Assembly: GCF_017352155.2 (NCBI RefSeq)
Contig: NZ_CP071462.1
Span: forward strand, 2,294,001 to 2,358,000
Length of the DNA stretch: 64,000 nucleotides
Source of the DNA: Haloterrigena alkaliphila
GTDB lineage: Archaea > Halobacteriota > Halobacteria > Halobacteriales > Natrialbaceae
Direction of reading: 5' to 3'
A program made the translations under genes and the position numbers. Positions 44,251 to 53,085 of the stretch are shown here, piece by piece. The notes below the pieces were generated by a model. It did no database searches, had not been told where the DNA came from, and saw only the letters and a list, made by a program, of their open reading frames with translations. Position 1 is the stretch's first letter. Each line of letters starts with the position of its first letter.

Positions 44251-45270
44251 TTAGTTTTCGAGGGAGTCCGCCCAGTCGAACTCGAGGCCCTCGTGGACGA
44301 CGAACTCGAGGGCGTTGACCAGGTAGTGGGCGACGATCACCACGAGAAGACTCCCGGTGACGACGAAAATCGCCGCGAGGACGAAGCCGAGGACGCCGGT
44401 GACGACGACGCCGACCGAGCCCTGCATTCCGTGGCCGACGGCGAAGGCGACCGACGAGACGACGGCCAGCAGCCACGGCGAGACGCCGAAGCCGGTCGCG
44501 ACGGCGCCGATCAGCGCCGCCCGGAACAGCAACTCCTCGAAAACCGCGATGATCGGCAGGACGACCAGCAACAGCACGAGCCACCCACGCAGCGTCTCCG
44601 GCGCCAGCAGTTCCCGGAGGTCCTCCTCGTGGTCGAACCCGAACCGGGTCGCGACCGCCGCCGCGATCTCGTTGGCGACGTAAAGCACGAGGCCGTACGC
44701 CGTCCCCAAGACGAACCCCTCTCGGAGGAACGATCGGGAGAACTCGAGCCCCAGCGCGTCGGCCGGGATCCCCGTGTAGACGACCGCGCCGAGGAGGACG
44801 CTCGCGAACAGCCCCTGCGAGAGCGCGACGTTGGCCAGCAGTTCGCCGACCGACAGCGATTGCGGGTCGATACGTCCGGTTCGGCCGTTCGGACGTTCGG
44901 GTTCCGGCCTCCGATCGAGCGGGCCGCTGGCATCGACCGCGACCTCTCGTTCGCGCGCTGGATCCGCGTCGTTCTCGTGGTCGATGTCGGTCTCGAGGTC
45001 GACGTCGGTCTCGAGGGCCGATTTCGACGCCGAGGCGTCCGCGTCGCCTCGAGGCTGCCGGTCCGTATCGATATCGGACGGCGAATCCGCACGCGGAGAC
45101 GCCTCGTCGGCCGACACACTCGAGAACGAGTCGCCGTCGGCGTTGCGCCCGCGCTCACGCTCGGACGGGTCCGGCGGATCGGAGAACGCGGTCTGTGTCA
45201 GGTGGGAAAGAACGAGCAGCAACACGAGGACGACGCCCGTTACGCCGGCGAACGTCGCCCACTGGGCCAT
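44251..45270 (-). CDS. CPBP-family intramembrane protease with acidic lumenal/cytoplasmic insert
   Basis: In this 339-residue protein an N-terminal membrane helix (about 7-26) is followed by a 110-residue very acidic disordered region (Asp/Glu/Ser/Arg-rich), then about seven membrane segments with the protease motifs FEELLFRAAL, VAFAVGHGM and VAHYLVNALEF. The gene begins directly after the lonB stop with no spacer, implying one transcript and translational coupling. Pairing a membrane Lon with a membrane CPBP protease suggests joint membrane-protein turnover; this is inference. Confidence 0.92.
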   Translation of the reverse strand: MAQWATFAGVTGVVLVLLLVLSHLTQTAFSDPPDPSERERGRNADGDSFSSVSADEASPRADSPSDIDTDRQPRGDADASASKSALETDVDLETDIDHENDADPAREREVAVDASGPLDRRPEPERPNGRTGRIDPQSLSVGELLANVALSQGLFASVLLGAVVYTGIPADALGLEFSRSFLREGFVLGTAYGLVLYVANEIAAAVATRFGFDHEEDLRELLAPETLRGWLVLLLVVLPIIAVFEELLFRAALIGAVATGFGVSPWLLAVVSSVAFAVGHGMQGSVGVVVTGVLGFVLAAIFVVTGSLLVVIVAHYLVNALEFVVHEGLEFDWADSLEN

Positions 45271-47460
45271 CTATTGGGGACTCGGGTTCGAGCCGCCGGC
45301 GGAGCCGACGGTGCCCTGATCGAACGCCGAGCCGGTGATCGACTTGAGTCGATCGACGAGCGAGTCCTTCTTCGGTTCGCCCATCAGGGCGACGTCGAGG
45401 ACTTCGCTGATGTTTGAACACGGGATGATCTCGACCATCTCCTCGTACTCCTCTTCGATCATCACATCCTGCTCGTTGGCGGCAGGGATGATGACCTTCT
45501 TGCAGCCGGCCTTCGCGGCCGCCTCGATCTTGTGCGTGACGCCGCCGACCGGGAGCACGTCGCCCCGCACCGAGAGGGAGCCGGTCATGGCGACGGTCTG
45601 GTCGACCGGGATGTCCTCGAGGGCGGAGATGACGGCCGTCGCCACCGTGATGGAGGCGGAGTCGCCGTCGACGCCCTGCTGACCGGTCTGGACGAACTGG
45701 ATGTGGATGTCCTTCTCCGAGAGGTCCACGTCGGAGAACTTCTTGATGATCGCCGAGACGTTCTGGACGGACTCCTCGGCCATCTCCTTGAGCTGACCGG
45801 TAGCGATCACTTGCCCGCCTCCCTGGGCGGGGGCGATCTCGGCCATGACGGGGAGCATGATCCCGGAGTCCTCGCCCATGACGGCGAGGCCGTTGACTCG
45901 GCCCTCGACGCCACCTTCGGCGACCTGCAGTTCGTAGTCCTTCCGGCGCTCGATGTAGTCGTCGGCGAGCTGTTGCTCGATCGAGCGCGAGCGGCCCTTG
46001 GCCTGCAGGACGTCCTCGCGGGTGGTGAACTCCCGATCCTCCGAGCGGGCGATGTCGCCCGCGACGCGGACGAGCCCGCCGAGGGTGCGGAAGTGCAGCG
46101 TCAGGTGGTTCTTCCGGCCCGAGCGCCGCTTGGCCTCGAGGATGAGTTCCTCGACGGCGTCGGCAGTGAAGTGGGGGAGGCGGCCGTCGCGTTCGACCTC
46201 CTGGGCGATGAAGCGCGCGTACTTGCGCCGCATCTCGGGGGTGTCCTCGATGGTGTCCTCCATGTACACCTCGTAGCCGTATCCCTTGATACGGTTCCGG
46301 AGCGCGGGGTGCATGTTCTCCATCGCGTCCAGGTTCCCGGCCGCGATCATGATGAAGTCACAGGGGACGGGCTCGGTCTGGACCATCGCGCCCGAGGAGC
46401 GCTCGGACTGGCCCGTGATCGAGAACTCGCCCTCCTGGATCGCGGTCATCAGCTTCTGCTGGGTGCGGACGTCGAGGGTGTTGATCTCGTCGACGAACAG
46501 CACGCCCTTGTTGGCCTGGTGGATCGAGCCCGGTTCCACGCGGTCGTGGCTCGGGGTCTCCATCCCGCCGGACTGGAAGGGATCGTGGCGGACGTCGCCC
46601 AGCAGCGCGCCGGCGTGGGCGCCGGTTGCGTCCTCGAACGGCGCGGTGCGCTTGTCGCCGTTGTTGACGATCATGTTGGGCACCATCGCGTCGCTCCCGC
46701 GGTTCGTGTAGCGGAAGATCAGCCAGACGATCCCCGCCGCGAGGATGCCGAGCAGAATGCTGGCGGGGCTGAGAATCGCGTAGCCGATGATTATCGCGAT
46801 GATGATCCACATCAGGATCGACCGCATCTGGTTGCGCTTGCGGGCCTCTTCCTTGTGGGCGTCGATGATCTGTTCGCCCTTGCCGGCGGGGACGGTGCGG
46901 ACCTTCGGCTCGTTGCCGTCGTCCGGGTTGTGGTAGACTAAGACGTCCTGGAGATCCTCCTGGGGAAGCAGCTGGCTCATCGCCTTCGCCAGCATCGACT
47001 TCCCGGTCCCCGGCGAGCCGATCATCATGACGTGCCGGCGCTGCTTGGCCGCCTTGATGATGATGTCTCGGGCCTCGTCCTGACCGATGACCTGGTCGAC
47101 GAGCCGATCCGGGACCTCGATGTCCTCGGTGGAGTCGATCTTGAGGCCGCCGAGCAGATCGTCCTCGGCGATCTCCTCGTCTACTTCGACGCCCGGATCG
47201 ACTTCGACGGAGCTCCCGAGGTCGTCGACGGTCTCGATGTCGTCGTCCTCGGTCGAATCCGGCTCGAACTCGTCGATCGGATCGTCGAACTCGTCACCGT
47301 CGTCGACGTCGCCCCGGTCACCGTCCTCCTCGAGCGGCGACCGTTCTCCCTGGCGCTTCGACTCCGACGCCCCGTCTCGAGGCTGTCGCGCCTGCTCGTT
47401 GTCAGGCCCGTCGTCGGAAGCGTCTTCGGGAGGATCGTCAACGTTCGTATCCTTGCTCAT
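45271..47460 (-). CDS. lonB: Membrane-anchored ATP-dependent protease LonB
   Basis: The major membrane protease of haloarchaea, degrading regulatory and damaged proteins. An acidic disordered N-terminus (1-110) precedes the AAA+ domain with Walker A GSPGTGKS at 148-155. Two membrane helices at about 212-250 are inserted within the AAA+ module, as is typical of LonB. The Walker B region is GVLFVDEINTLD. The Lon protease domain has Ser601 in GVDGDSAS and Lys644 in VTHKIEAA. The length of 729 residues is normal for the archaeal type. Confidence 0.97.
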   Translation of the reverse strand: MSKDTNVDDPPEDASDDGPDNEQARQPRDGASESKRQGERSPLEEDGDRGDVDDGDEFDDPIDEFEPDSTEDDDIETVDDLGSSVEVDPGVEVDEEIAEDDLLGGLKIDSTEDIEVPDRLVDQVIGQDEARDIIIKAAKQRRHVMMIGSPGTGKSMLAKAMSQLLPQEDLQDVLVYHNPDDGNEPKVRTVPAGKGEQIIDAHKEEARKRNQMRSILMWIIIAIIIGYAILSPASILLGILAAGIVWLIFRYTNRGSDAMVPNMIVNNGDKRTAPFEDATGAHAGALLGDVRHDPFQSGGMETPSHDRVEPGSIHQANKGVLFVDEINTLDVRTQQKLMTAIQEGEFSITGQSERSSGAMVQTEPVPCDFIMIAAGNLDAMENMHPALRNRIKGYGYEVYMEDTIEDTPEMRRKYARFIAQEVERDGRLPHFTADAVEELILEAKRRSGRKNHLTLHFRTLGGLVRVAGDIARSEDREFTTREDVLQAKGRSRSIEQQLADDYIERRKDYELQVAEGGVEGRVNGLAVMGEDSGIMLPVMAEIAPAQGGGQVIATGQLKEMAEESVQNVSAIIKKFSDVDLSEKDIHIQFVQTGQQGVDGDSASITVATAVISALEDIPVDQTVAMTGSLSVRGDVLPVGGVTHKIEAAAKAGCKKVIIPAANEQDVMIEEEYEEMVEIIPCSNISEVLDVALMGEPKKDSLVDRLKSITGSAFDQGTVGSAGGSNPSPQ

Positions 47461-47499
47461 AGAACTCTGTTCAGTACCTGATTCGAAGGGATTGCCACT

Positions 47500-47510
47500 G
47501 ATATACTTTC
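47500..47510 (-). promoter_or_regulatory. Probable TATA box of lonB
   Basis: Read on the minus strand the sequence is GAAAGTATATC, about 40-50 bp upstream of the lonB ATG at 47460. That would place the transcription start about 15-20 nt before the start codon. Confidence 0.45.
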
Positions 47511-47752
47511 TCCATGCGGAGGATGGTGACAGGGGGTGAAACCGGGGCGTACAGCGCCCGAGACCTCCGATCAGCGATTCGGCTCACCGACCGTCTGCAG
47601 CGATGGCCCGGTCGGCTGGTGCGCGTCGAGATCCGGGCGTCCTCGCGGCGGCAGCCGGTGAGCCGAATCGGGGCAACGGTTCTCCAGTTTTCGCCGCTCG
47701 AGGGGCCCCCGAACTCGCCACGCTTAAGCCCGCTCCCCGAACAGTTTCCGGC

Positions 47753-48271
47753 ATGACCCGGGGGTTCTACATCGGCCGGTTCCAGCCCTTTCACAACGGC
47801 CACCTCAGCATGGTCGAGCAGATCGCCGAGGACGTCGACGAACTCGTTCTGGGGATCGGGAGCGCAGACGACTCGCACACCGTTCGGAACCCGTTCACGG
47901 CGGGCGAGCGCATCATGATGATCACGAAGTCGCTCGTCGACTACGACCTCGTCACCTACGCCGTCCCGATCGAGGACTTAGAGCGCAATTCCGTCTGGGT
48001 GAGCCACGTCCAGAGCATGAGTCCCGATTTCGACGTCGCTTACTCGAACAACCCGCTCGTCATTCAACTCTTTCGGGAGGACGACATCGAAATTCGCCAG
48101 TCGCCGATGTTCAACCGCGAGGTGCTCGAGGGCAGCGAGGTCCGCGAGCGGATGATAACGGGCGGCGACTGGGAGACGCTCGTCCCCGGGGCGGTCGTCG
48201 AGGTCGTCGAGGAAATCGGCGGCATCGAACGCATCCAGATGATCAGCGGCTCGGATTCCAACGGCGCCTGA
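47753..48271 (+). CDS. nadM: Nicotinamide-nucleotide adenylyltransferase, archaeal NadM
   Basis: Makes NAD from NMN and ATP. The ATG at 47753 gives MTRGFYIGRFQPFHNGHLSM, whose GRFQPFHNGH is the nucleotidyltransferase HxGH-type motif. The second ATP-binding motif is SEVRERMITGG near residue 125. The length of 172 residues is normal. A SAM hydrolase gene follows 102 bp downstream on the same strand; the two often neighbour each other in haloarchaea, from general familiarity. Confidence 0.96.
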   Translation: MTRGFYIGRFQPFHNGHLSMVEQIAEDVDELVLGIGSADDSHTVRNPFTAGERIMMITKSLVDYDLVTYAVPIEDLERNSVWVSHVQSMSPDFDVAYSNNPLVIQLFREDDIEIRQSPMFNREVLEGSEVRERMITGGDWETLVPGAVVEVVEEIGGIERIQMISGSDSNGA

Positions 48272-48373
48272 CGGCGGCCGATCGTCGGCCGACGGCGATC
48301 GTCCGGCGACCGTCGTGCCCGGTCACTCGAGGCGAGTCGTGTCGATTTTCACCGGTCGGTCCGTATCGCCCCC

Positions 48374-49261
48374 ATGATTACGCTCGCGTCGGACTTCGGG
48401 ACGCCGTACCCCGCGGCGATGAAGGGTGTGCTCTGCCGGCGAACTGCCGCCAGACTGATCGACGTCGCCCACGATTTCCCCCGGCAGGACGTTCGCGCCG
48501 GCGCCTTCTGGCTCCGCGAGGTGTTACCCTACTTTCCGCCGGCGACTCACCTCGTCGTGATCGACCCCGGCGTCGGCACCGACCGCGATGCGCTGGTCGT
48601 CCGTGCAGGCGAGCACGCGCTTGTCGGGCCCGACAACGGCGTCTTGCTCCCGCCCGCGCGCCGACTCGCCGGCGACGCCGCCCTCGAGACGTACGTGATC
48701 GACGAGCGCCGCCTCGAGCCGGTCGAGCCGGCCGGTGGCGAGACCGGGCCGAGCGCGACGGCGCTCTCGGGAGCCGACGCCGACGGCAGCGACGCTCGCC
48801 ACGGCGGCGGCGACGGCGACGCCCGGCACGGTCCGGCCAGCGCTACGTTCCACGGCCGGGACGTCTTCGCACCCGCCGCCGGCGAGGTCCACGAGGCCGG
48901 ACTCGACTCGCTCGGCGACCTCGAGTGGCTCGCGCCGCTGGAGGCAGACCCCGTCGACTGCCACCTCCCCGAGGCCACCGTCGAGGACGACCGCGCGGCG
49001 GGCGAGGTGCTGGTCGTCGACGGCTTCGGGAACGTGATCACGAACGTGCCCGGCGACGTTCTGGCGGGTCGCGAACGGATCGTTGTGAACGGCGAAACGG
49101 TGCCCGTCGGCGAGACGTTCGCCGCGGTCCCGGTCGGCGAGCGCCTCGCGACCGTCGGCAGCCACGGCTACGTCGAACTCGACGTCAACCGGGGACGGGG
49201 CGACGAGGCCTTCGGCCTCGAGGCGGGGGATCGGGTGGTCCTCGAGGGCGTCTCCGAGTGA
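48374..49261 (+). CDS. SAM hydroxide adenosyltransferase (DUF62 family)
   Basis: Hydrolyses AdoMet to adenosine and methionine; related to chlorinases and fluorinases. The N-terminal domain has ITLASDFGTPYPAAMKGVL and VIDPGVGTDRDALVVRAG. FHGRDVFAPAAGEVH is the conserved family motif, and the C-terminal domain has VDGFGNVITNVPGDVL. Between them is a non-conserved insert of about 35 residues rich in Gly/Asp/Ala/His (near 117-155), probably a disordered loop. The length of 295 residues is slightly above the family norm because of it. Confidence 0.93.
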   Translation: MITLASDFGTPYPAAMKGVLCRRTAARLIDVAHDFPRQDVRAGAFWLREVLPYFPPATHLVVIDPGVGTDRDALVVRAGEHALVGPDNGVLLPPARRLAGDAALETYVIDERRLEPVEPAGGETGPSATALSGADADGSDARHGGGDGDARHGPASATFHGRDVFAPAAGEVHEAGLDSLGDLEWLAPLEADPVDCHLPEATVEDDRAAGEVLVVDGFGNVITNVPGDVLAGRERIVVNGETVPVGETFAAVPVGERLATVGSHGYVELDVNRGRGDEAFGLEAGDRVVLEGVSE

Positions 49262-49416
49262 GCAGGATGTACCGATGACGGGTCCCGGAGAGGGATACCG
49301 GGCGCTGTACTGGCGACTCACTGTTGTGCTGACGGCTCACTTTTCACTGACGGCTCCCTCGGCACGCGACCGCGGTCAACGAGAACGAACTGAGAAAACA
49401 GCGTCTCCGGAGACGG

Positions 49417-49776
49417 TCACCTCCCGGTCGACGATTCGACGGGGACGTCGGGGTCGACGACGATTTCCCCGTCGGCGCGCATCGTCACGGTGCAGTCGGC
49501 GTAGAGGAACGTGACTGCTCCCCGTCGCGTCTCGCGTTCGGACCAGTGGACGGCGATGGCGTTCAGCGCGTCCGGATCGATCCGCTCCGCGGGTCTCTCG
49601 AGCGTGTCGGGGTCAACACCGAGGACCGACGAGACGGCCTCGATCAGCGCCGTCACCGGCTCGTAGTCGGTGGTCTCGTACCTGGCGTGGTACGTTCCTC
49701 GGGCCTCGTCGTGGTAAACTGGGCGCGTGCCGACGTCGGAAATCGGCACCAGCTCGTCGCGAGCGGCTTCGGACAT
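49417..49776 (-). CDS. HalOD1 output-domain protein
   Basis: A 119-residue stand-alone HalOD1 domain, a haloarchaeal signal-output domain of unknown mechanism. The core pattern VTALIEAVSSVLGVDPDTLE followed by NAIAVHWSERETRRGAVTFL and a final beta-strand DCTVTMRADGEIVV is characteristic. The start is ATG 49776 (MSEAARDELV); a short extension to 49806 is possible. It is divergent in position from no obvious partner and lies 98 bp before the thermosome gene's end on the same strand. Confidence 0.85.
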   Translation of the reverse strand: MSEAARDELVPISDVGTRPVYHDEARGTYHARYETTDYEPVTALIEAVSSVLGVDPDTLERPAERIDPDALNAIAVHWSERETRRGAVTFLYADCTVTMRADGEIVVDPDVPVESSTGR

Positions 49777-49873
49777 GATACGACACTGACTACCGTATGT
49801 TAACACTTAACAATAATGGCCAGACGACAGTCTCGAACGGTTATGAATGGGTAAAAATCGAGGGACGTCGGCG

Positions 49874-51451
49874 TTACTCGGCGGCGATGACGTCGTCGAT
49901 GCGGGCGATCATCGTCGCGGCCTCGGTGGCGCTCTCGACGGCCTCACGCTTGACGTCGGCGGGGTCGATGACGCCGTACTCGAAGGGATCGGCGATGGTG
50001 ACCTCCTCGCCGCTGGTGATCAGCCCGGCGCGACCCTCGGACTCGTGGGCGGCACGAAGGTCCACGAGCGCGTCGATGGGGTCCTGGCCGGTGTTGGCGG
50101 CCAGCGTGCGCGGGACGACGTCCAGCGCGTCGGCGAAGGCGTTGACGGCGAGTTGCTTGCGACCCTCGATGCCGGCGGCCTCCTCGCGGATCTTGTCCGC
50201 GATGGCGATCTCGGTCGCGCCGGCGCCGGGGACGACCTCGCCCGATGCGAGGGCGGTCGCCACGACGTCTAAGGCGTCGCCGATGGCGCGCTCGAGTTCG
50301 TCGACGACGTGTTCGGTGCCGCCGCGGACGAAGACGGTGACCGTCTCGGCGGCCGCGCCGCCCTCGACGAACGCGAGTTCGTCGTCGCCGAAGGAGTCGG
50401 TGCGGACCCGGTCGGCCGCGCCGAAGTCCGATTCCTCGAGATCGTCGAGAGCGCCGACGCGGGTGGCGCCGGTCGCGGAGACGATGTCCTTGGCGTCGCT
50501 GCTACCGACGTTCTCGAAGACGAGGATGCCCTCGTTGGCGAGGAAGTTACTTACGCGGTCGTCGACGTCCTCGGTGGTGAAGACGACGTCCGCGCCGCTG
50601 TCGGCGACCGTCTCGGCGTAGCCGCGGACCTCGCTCTCCTCGGCGTCGAGTGCGGTGTTGAGCTGGTCGATCGAGTCGATGGCGTACTCGGCGTCGATCT
50701 CGCCGGTTCGGACGCCGAGTTCGACGTCCAGCACCGCGATCGAGGCGTCCTCGACGTCCGTGGGCATGCCCTCGTGGGCGGGCTCCTCGTCGATGACGAT
50801 GCCGGGGACGAGCTCCGTCGCGTTCGAAGAGGCGCCGATCTGGGTGTGGACGGTGACGTTGTCGCGCGCGACGCCGCCCTCGAGTTCGACGTGCCGGATC
50901 GCTTCGACGACCGTCTCGGCCAGCGACTCGGCGGTGAGACCGCCGGTGCCCTTGCCGGTCATGCTCGATTCGGCGACCTGCTTGAGCACGTCGTCGTCGA
51001 CGGCCTCCTCGCTGATCTGCTCCTCGATGGCCTCGAGGGCGATCTCGGACGCCTCGTGGTAGCCCTCGACGATCGTCGTCGCGTGGACGTCCTGTTCGAT
51101 GAGGTCTTCGGCCTCGCCGAGCAGGTTGCCGGCGATGACGGCCGCGGTCGTCGTCCCGTCGCCGACCTCCTCCTCCTGGGAGTCGGCGACCTCGACGATC
51201 ATCTGGGCCGCGGGGTGCTCGATGTCCATCTCGTTGAGAATCGTCGCCCCGTCGTTGGTAATGACGACCTCGCCGCCGGAGTCGACGAGCATCTTGTCCA
51301 TCCCGCGGGGGCCGAGCGTCGTCCGTACGGCCTCGGCGACCGCCTTCCCGGCCATAATGTTGGACGACTGGGCGTCACGCCCCTGTGTTCGCTGACTATC
51401 CTCGCTCATGATAAACATGGGCTGCCCACCCATGCGTCGCTGTTGTGCCAT
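49874..51451 (-). CDS. Thermosome (group II chaperonin) subunit
   Basis: Subunit of the cytoplasmic folding chamber. The ATG at 51451 gives [20 protein letters not shown]. ATPase motifs: [27 protein letters not shown] and the catalytic [29 protein letters not shown] and the C-terminal [20 protein letters not shown] are also conserved. It ends [11 protein letters not shown] with no Gly-Gly-Met tail, whereas the main haloarchaeal subunits (CCT1/CCT2 type) have GGM repeats. It may therefore be the accessory CCT3-like subunit. The length of 525 residues fits that. Confidence 0.94.
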   Translation of the reverse strand: MAQQRRMGGQPMFIMSEDSQRTQGRDAQSSNIMAGKAVAEAVRTTLGPRGMDKMLVDSGGEVVITNDGATILNEMDIEHPAAQMIVEVADSQEEEVGDGTTTAAVIAGNLLGEAEDLIEQDVHATTIVEGYHEASEIALEAIEEQISEEAVDDDVLKQVAESSMTGKGTGGLTAESLAETVVEAIRHVELEGGVARDNVTVHTQIGASSNATELVPGIVIDEEPAHEGMPTDVEDASIAVLDVELGVRTGEIDAEYAIDSIDQLNTALDAEESEVRGYAETVADSGADVVFTTEDVDDRVSNFLANEGILVFENVGSSDAKDIVSATGATRVGALDDLEESDFGAADRVRTDSFGDDELAFVEGGAAAETVTVFVRGGTEHVVDELERAIGDALDVVATALASGEVVPGAGATEIAIADKIREEAAGIEGRKQLAVNAFADALDVVPRTLAANTGQDPIDALVDLRAAHESEGRAGLITSGEEVTIADPFEYGVIDPADVKREAVESATEAATMIARIDDVIAAE

Positions 51452-51486
51452 CGTTGAATCCTCACTACCTATGTCGTCAGCACTTC

Positions 51487-51494
51487 TATATAAA
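51487..51494 (-). promoter_or_regulatory. TATA box of the thermosome gene
   Basis: TTTATATA on the minus strand, 36-43 bp upstream of the ATG at 51451. This gives a predicted 5' leader of about 10-15 nt and is a strong archaeal consensus, as expected for a heat-inducible chaperonin. Confidence 0.65.
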
Positions 51495-51618
51495 CATTTC
51501 CCTCCCGCCGCCGCTCCGTCTGGCGATTGCCCCCGGCCACCGCTTGTCAGTGACCACCACACACGGCGCTCGCGGGGCCGGTAGCAAAATATGGCTCCGA
51601 CGGAAAGAGCCGGCAGGA

Positions 51619-52446
51619 ATGCTCGAGCTGGAACACCGGTTTCGCGTCGTCGACGTCTACTCGCGGCTGTCGGTCGACGAGGGGACGAGACGCACCGGCG
51701 GCCACTCGATCACCGCGGACCGGCTCGAGCGGGAGATGCACCAGGCGGGGATCACGCGCTCGGTCGTCTTCCCGCCCGCGGGTCCCGAGCGGGGCTACCT
51801 CGCGCCGAACAACGGCGTCGCCCGCCGCAGCGTCGACCGCCCGTTCGTCGCCTTCGCGCGGATCAACGGCTCGCAGCGGCCCAGCGAGAGTGCGACCGAC
51901 CGGCTCCGAAACGCCGTCAGGAGCCGCGAGGACCACCACACGACCCCCGCGGACGTCGAGCGCTACGCCTACGACGCCCGGTTCCACGGCTTCGTCATCG
52001 ATCCCGGAACCGACGGCTACCCCGACGCGGACGTCCTCGCGGCCCTCGAGGCCGTCGACCTCCCCGTGATCGTCCGCGGGGGCACCGACGCCACCCCGGG
52101 GGCCCTCGCGAACACGCTGCTCGAGCGATCGTTTCCCGTGATCGTCGCCCACTTCGGCGGCCATCCCCTCGACCGGTCGCTCATGGGCGAGACGATCGAC
52201 CTCCTCGCGGAGTTCGACGACTGCTACCTCGAGACGAGTTTCGTCCGGTACCGCGACCTCCTCGAGCGCGCGCTGCTCGAGCACCCCGACCGGGTCCTGT
52301 TCGGCAGCGGCGCGCCGGCCTGCCACCCCGACGTCGCCGTCATGGAGATCCTGACGCTCGACGTCTCGGAGGACAAGCTGTGGCGGGTGTTCTCGAAAAA
52401 CGCCTGCCGCGTGATCGACGCGCTCGGGCCGAACGCGGACACGTAG
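51619..52446 (+). CDS. Amidohydrolase-like TIM-barrel protein
   Basis: The 275-residue product starts at ATG 51619 (MLELEHRFRVVDVYSRLSVD). It has the shape of the ACMSD/amidohydrolase_2 family: FHGFVIDPGTDGYPDADVLA, PVIVAHFGGHPLDRS and RVLFGSGAPACHPDVAVMEI. The usual N-terminal HxH metal motif is replaced by VDVYSRL and the late Asp region reads FGSGAP rather than FGSDAP, so metal binding and hydrolase activity are doubtful. It may be a haloarchaeal pseudoenzyme. It is divergent from the thermosome gene. Confidence 0.85.
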   Translation: MLELEHRFRVVDVYSRLSVDEGTRRTGGHSITADRLEREMHQAGITRSVVFPPAGPERGYLAPNNGVARRSVDRPFVAFARINGSQRPSESATDRLRNAVRSREDHHTTPADVERYAYDARFHGFVIDPGTDGYPDADVLAALEAVDLPVIVRGGTDATPGALANTLLERSFPVIVAHFGGHPLDRSLMGETIDLLAEFDDCYLETSFVRYRDLLERALLEHPDRVLFGSGAPACHPDVAVMEILTLDVSEDKLWRVFSKNACRVIDALGPNADT

Positions 52447-52536
52447 CCGTCTCGCTCGAGGGACCGCGACCGTTCGTCACGACCGCAACCGCCGAAAGGC
52501 CCATGCCACAGCGCGCGAAGTTCTCTTCGATACCCC

Positions 52537-52662
52537 ATGGCGGAGTACGCGGACGAGCGCTGTCCCGACTGTAACGGCAAGCAAAAGCGTCGACTGGACG
52601 GCTCTATCTGGTGTCCGAACTGCGCCCTGTTTCGGCCCGGAGCGACGAGCACCGGACAGTGA
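52537..52662 (+). CDS. Two-CxxC zinc-finger microprotein
   Basis: A 41-residue frame, ATG to TGA: MAEYADERCPDCNGKQKRR, then LDGSIWCPNCALFRPGATS. The two CxxC knuckles (Cys9/Cys12 and Cys26/Cys29) make one four-cysteine zinc site. Small zinc-finger proteins of this size are abundant in haloarchaea and often pass below annotation cut-offs. It follows the amidohydrolase gene by 90 bp, with repeat element B 131 bp further on. Function unknown. Confidence 0.65.
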   Translation: MAEYADERCPDCNGKQKRRLDGSIWCPNCALFRPGATSTGQ

Positions 52663-53085
52663 TCACCCGGGAGGGATACTCGAGTCATCGACGAGACAGG
52701 GTCGTCGCGAATCCGTGTGCTCGGCCATCCCGTTCGTCGCGGACTCCCTCGGTTCGGTCGCGCTCGAGGACGCTCCACCCGACCACCCGGCGTGCGGTGG
52801 CGCGCGCTGTCGGAGGACCGAGCGATAGTGAGGGCCTCCGACGAAACTGCGCGAGGGATGAGCGAGGGAACGAAGTGACTGAGCGAATCGGCTGGGGAGG
52901 GCGTGGCGACTCCCTGTTGCCACGATAGCAGGACGCTTCGCTTGCCCACCATTTCGCTCGAGGACGCTTCGCTTCACCCGCTACGGCGCCCCAAGCATCA
53001 GTTCATAACTCTACTCCAGACGCCGCCTCAGCGACGCCGCTGTTCGAGCGGGTCGTGCTCCCGGAAATTCCTCAAAAAAGTCGAT
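52663..53085. other. Non-coding spacer around repeat element B
   Basis: A 423-bp gap with no credible gene. It holds repeat element B (52794-52906) and, right after it, a direct repeat of AGGACGCTTCGCTT at 52928 and 52963. The convergent PAC2 gene ends at its right border, so transcription terminators of both sides must lie here. The run CTCAAAAAAG near 53071 could be part of one. Confidence 0.6.
52794..52906. repeat. Repeat element B: same ends as element A, short interior (113 bp)
   Basis: Begins GCGGTGGCGCGCGCTGT, identical to 42954-42970, and ends TCGGCTGGGGAGGGCGTGG, which matches the right end of element A except for two T/C changes. The interior has an imperfect stem-loop (CGGAGG at 52811, CCTCCG at 52835) and one GAACGAAGTGA at 52868, but lacks the three 9-bp hairpins of element A. 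Confidence 0.75.
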
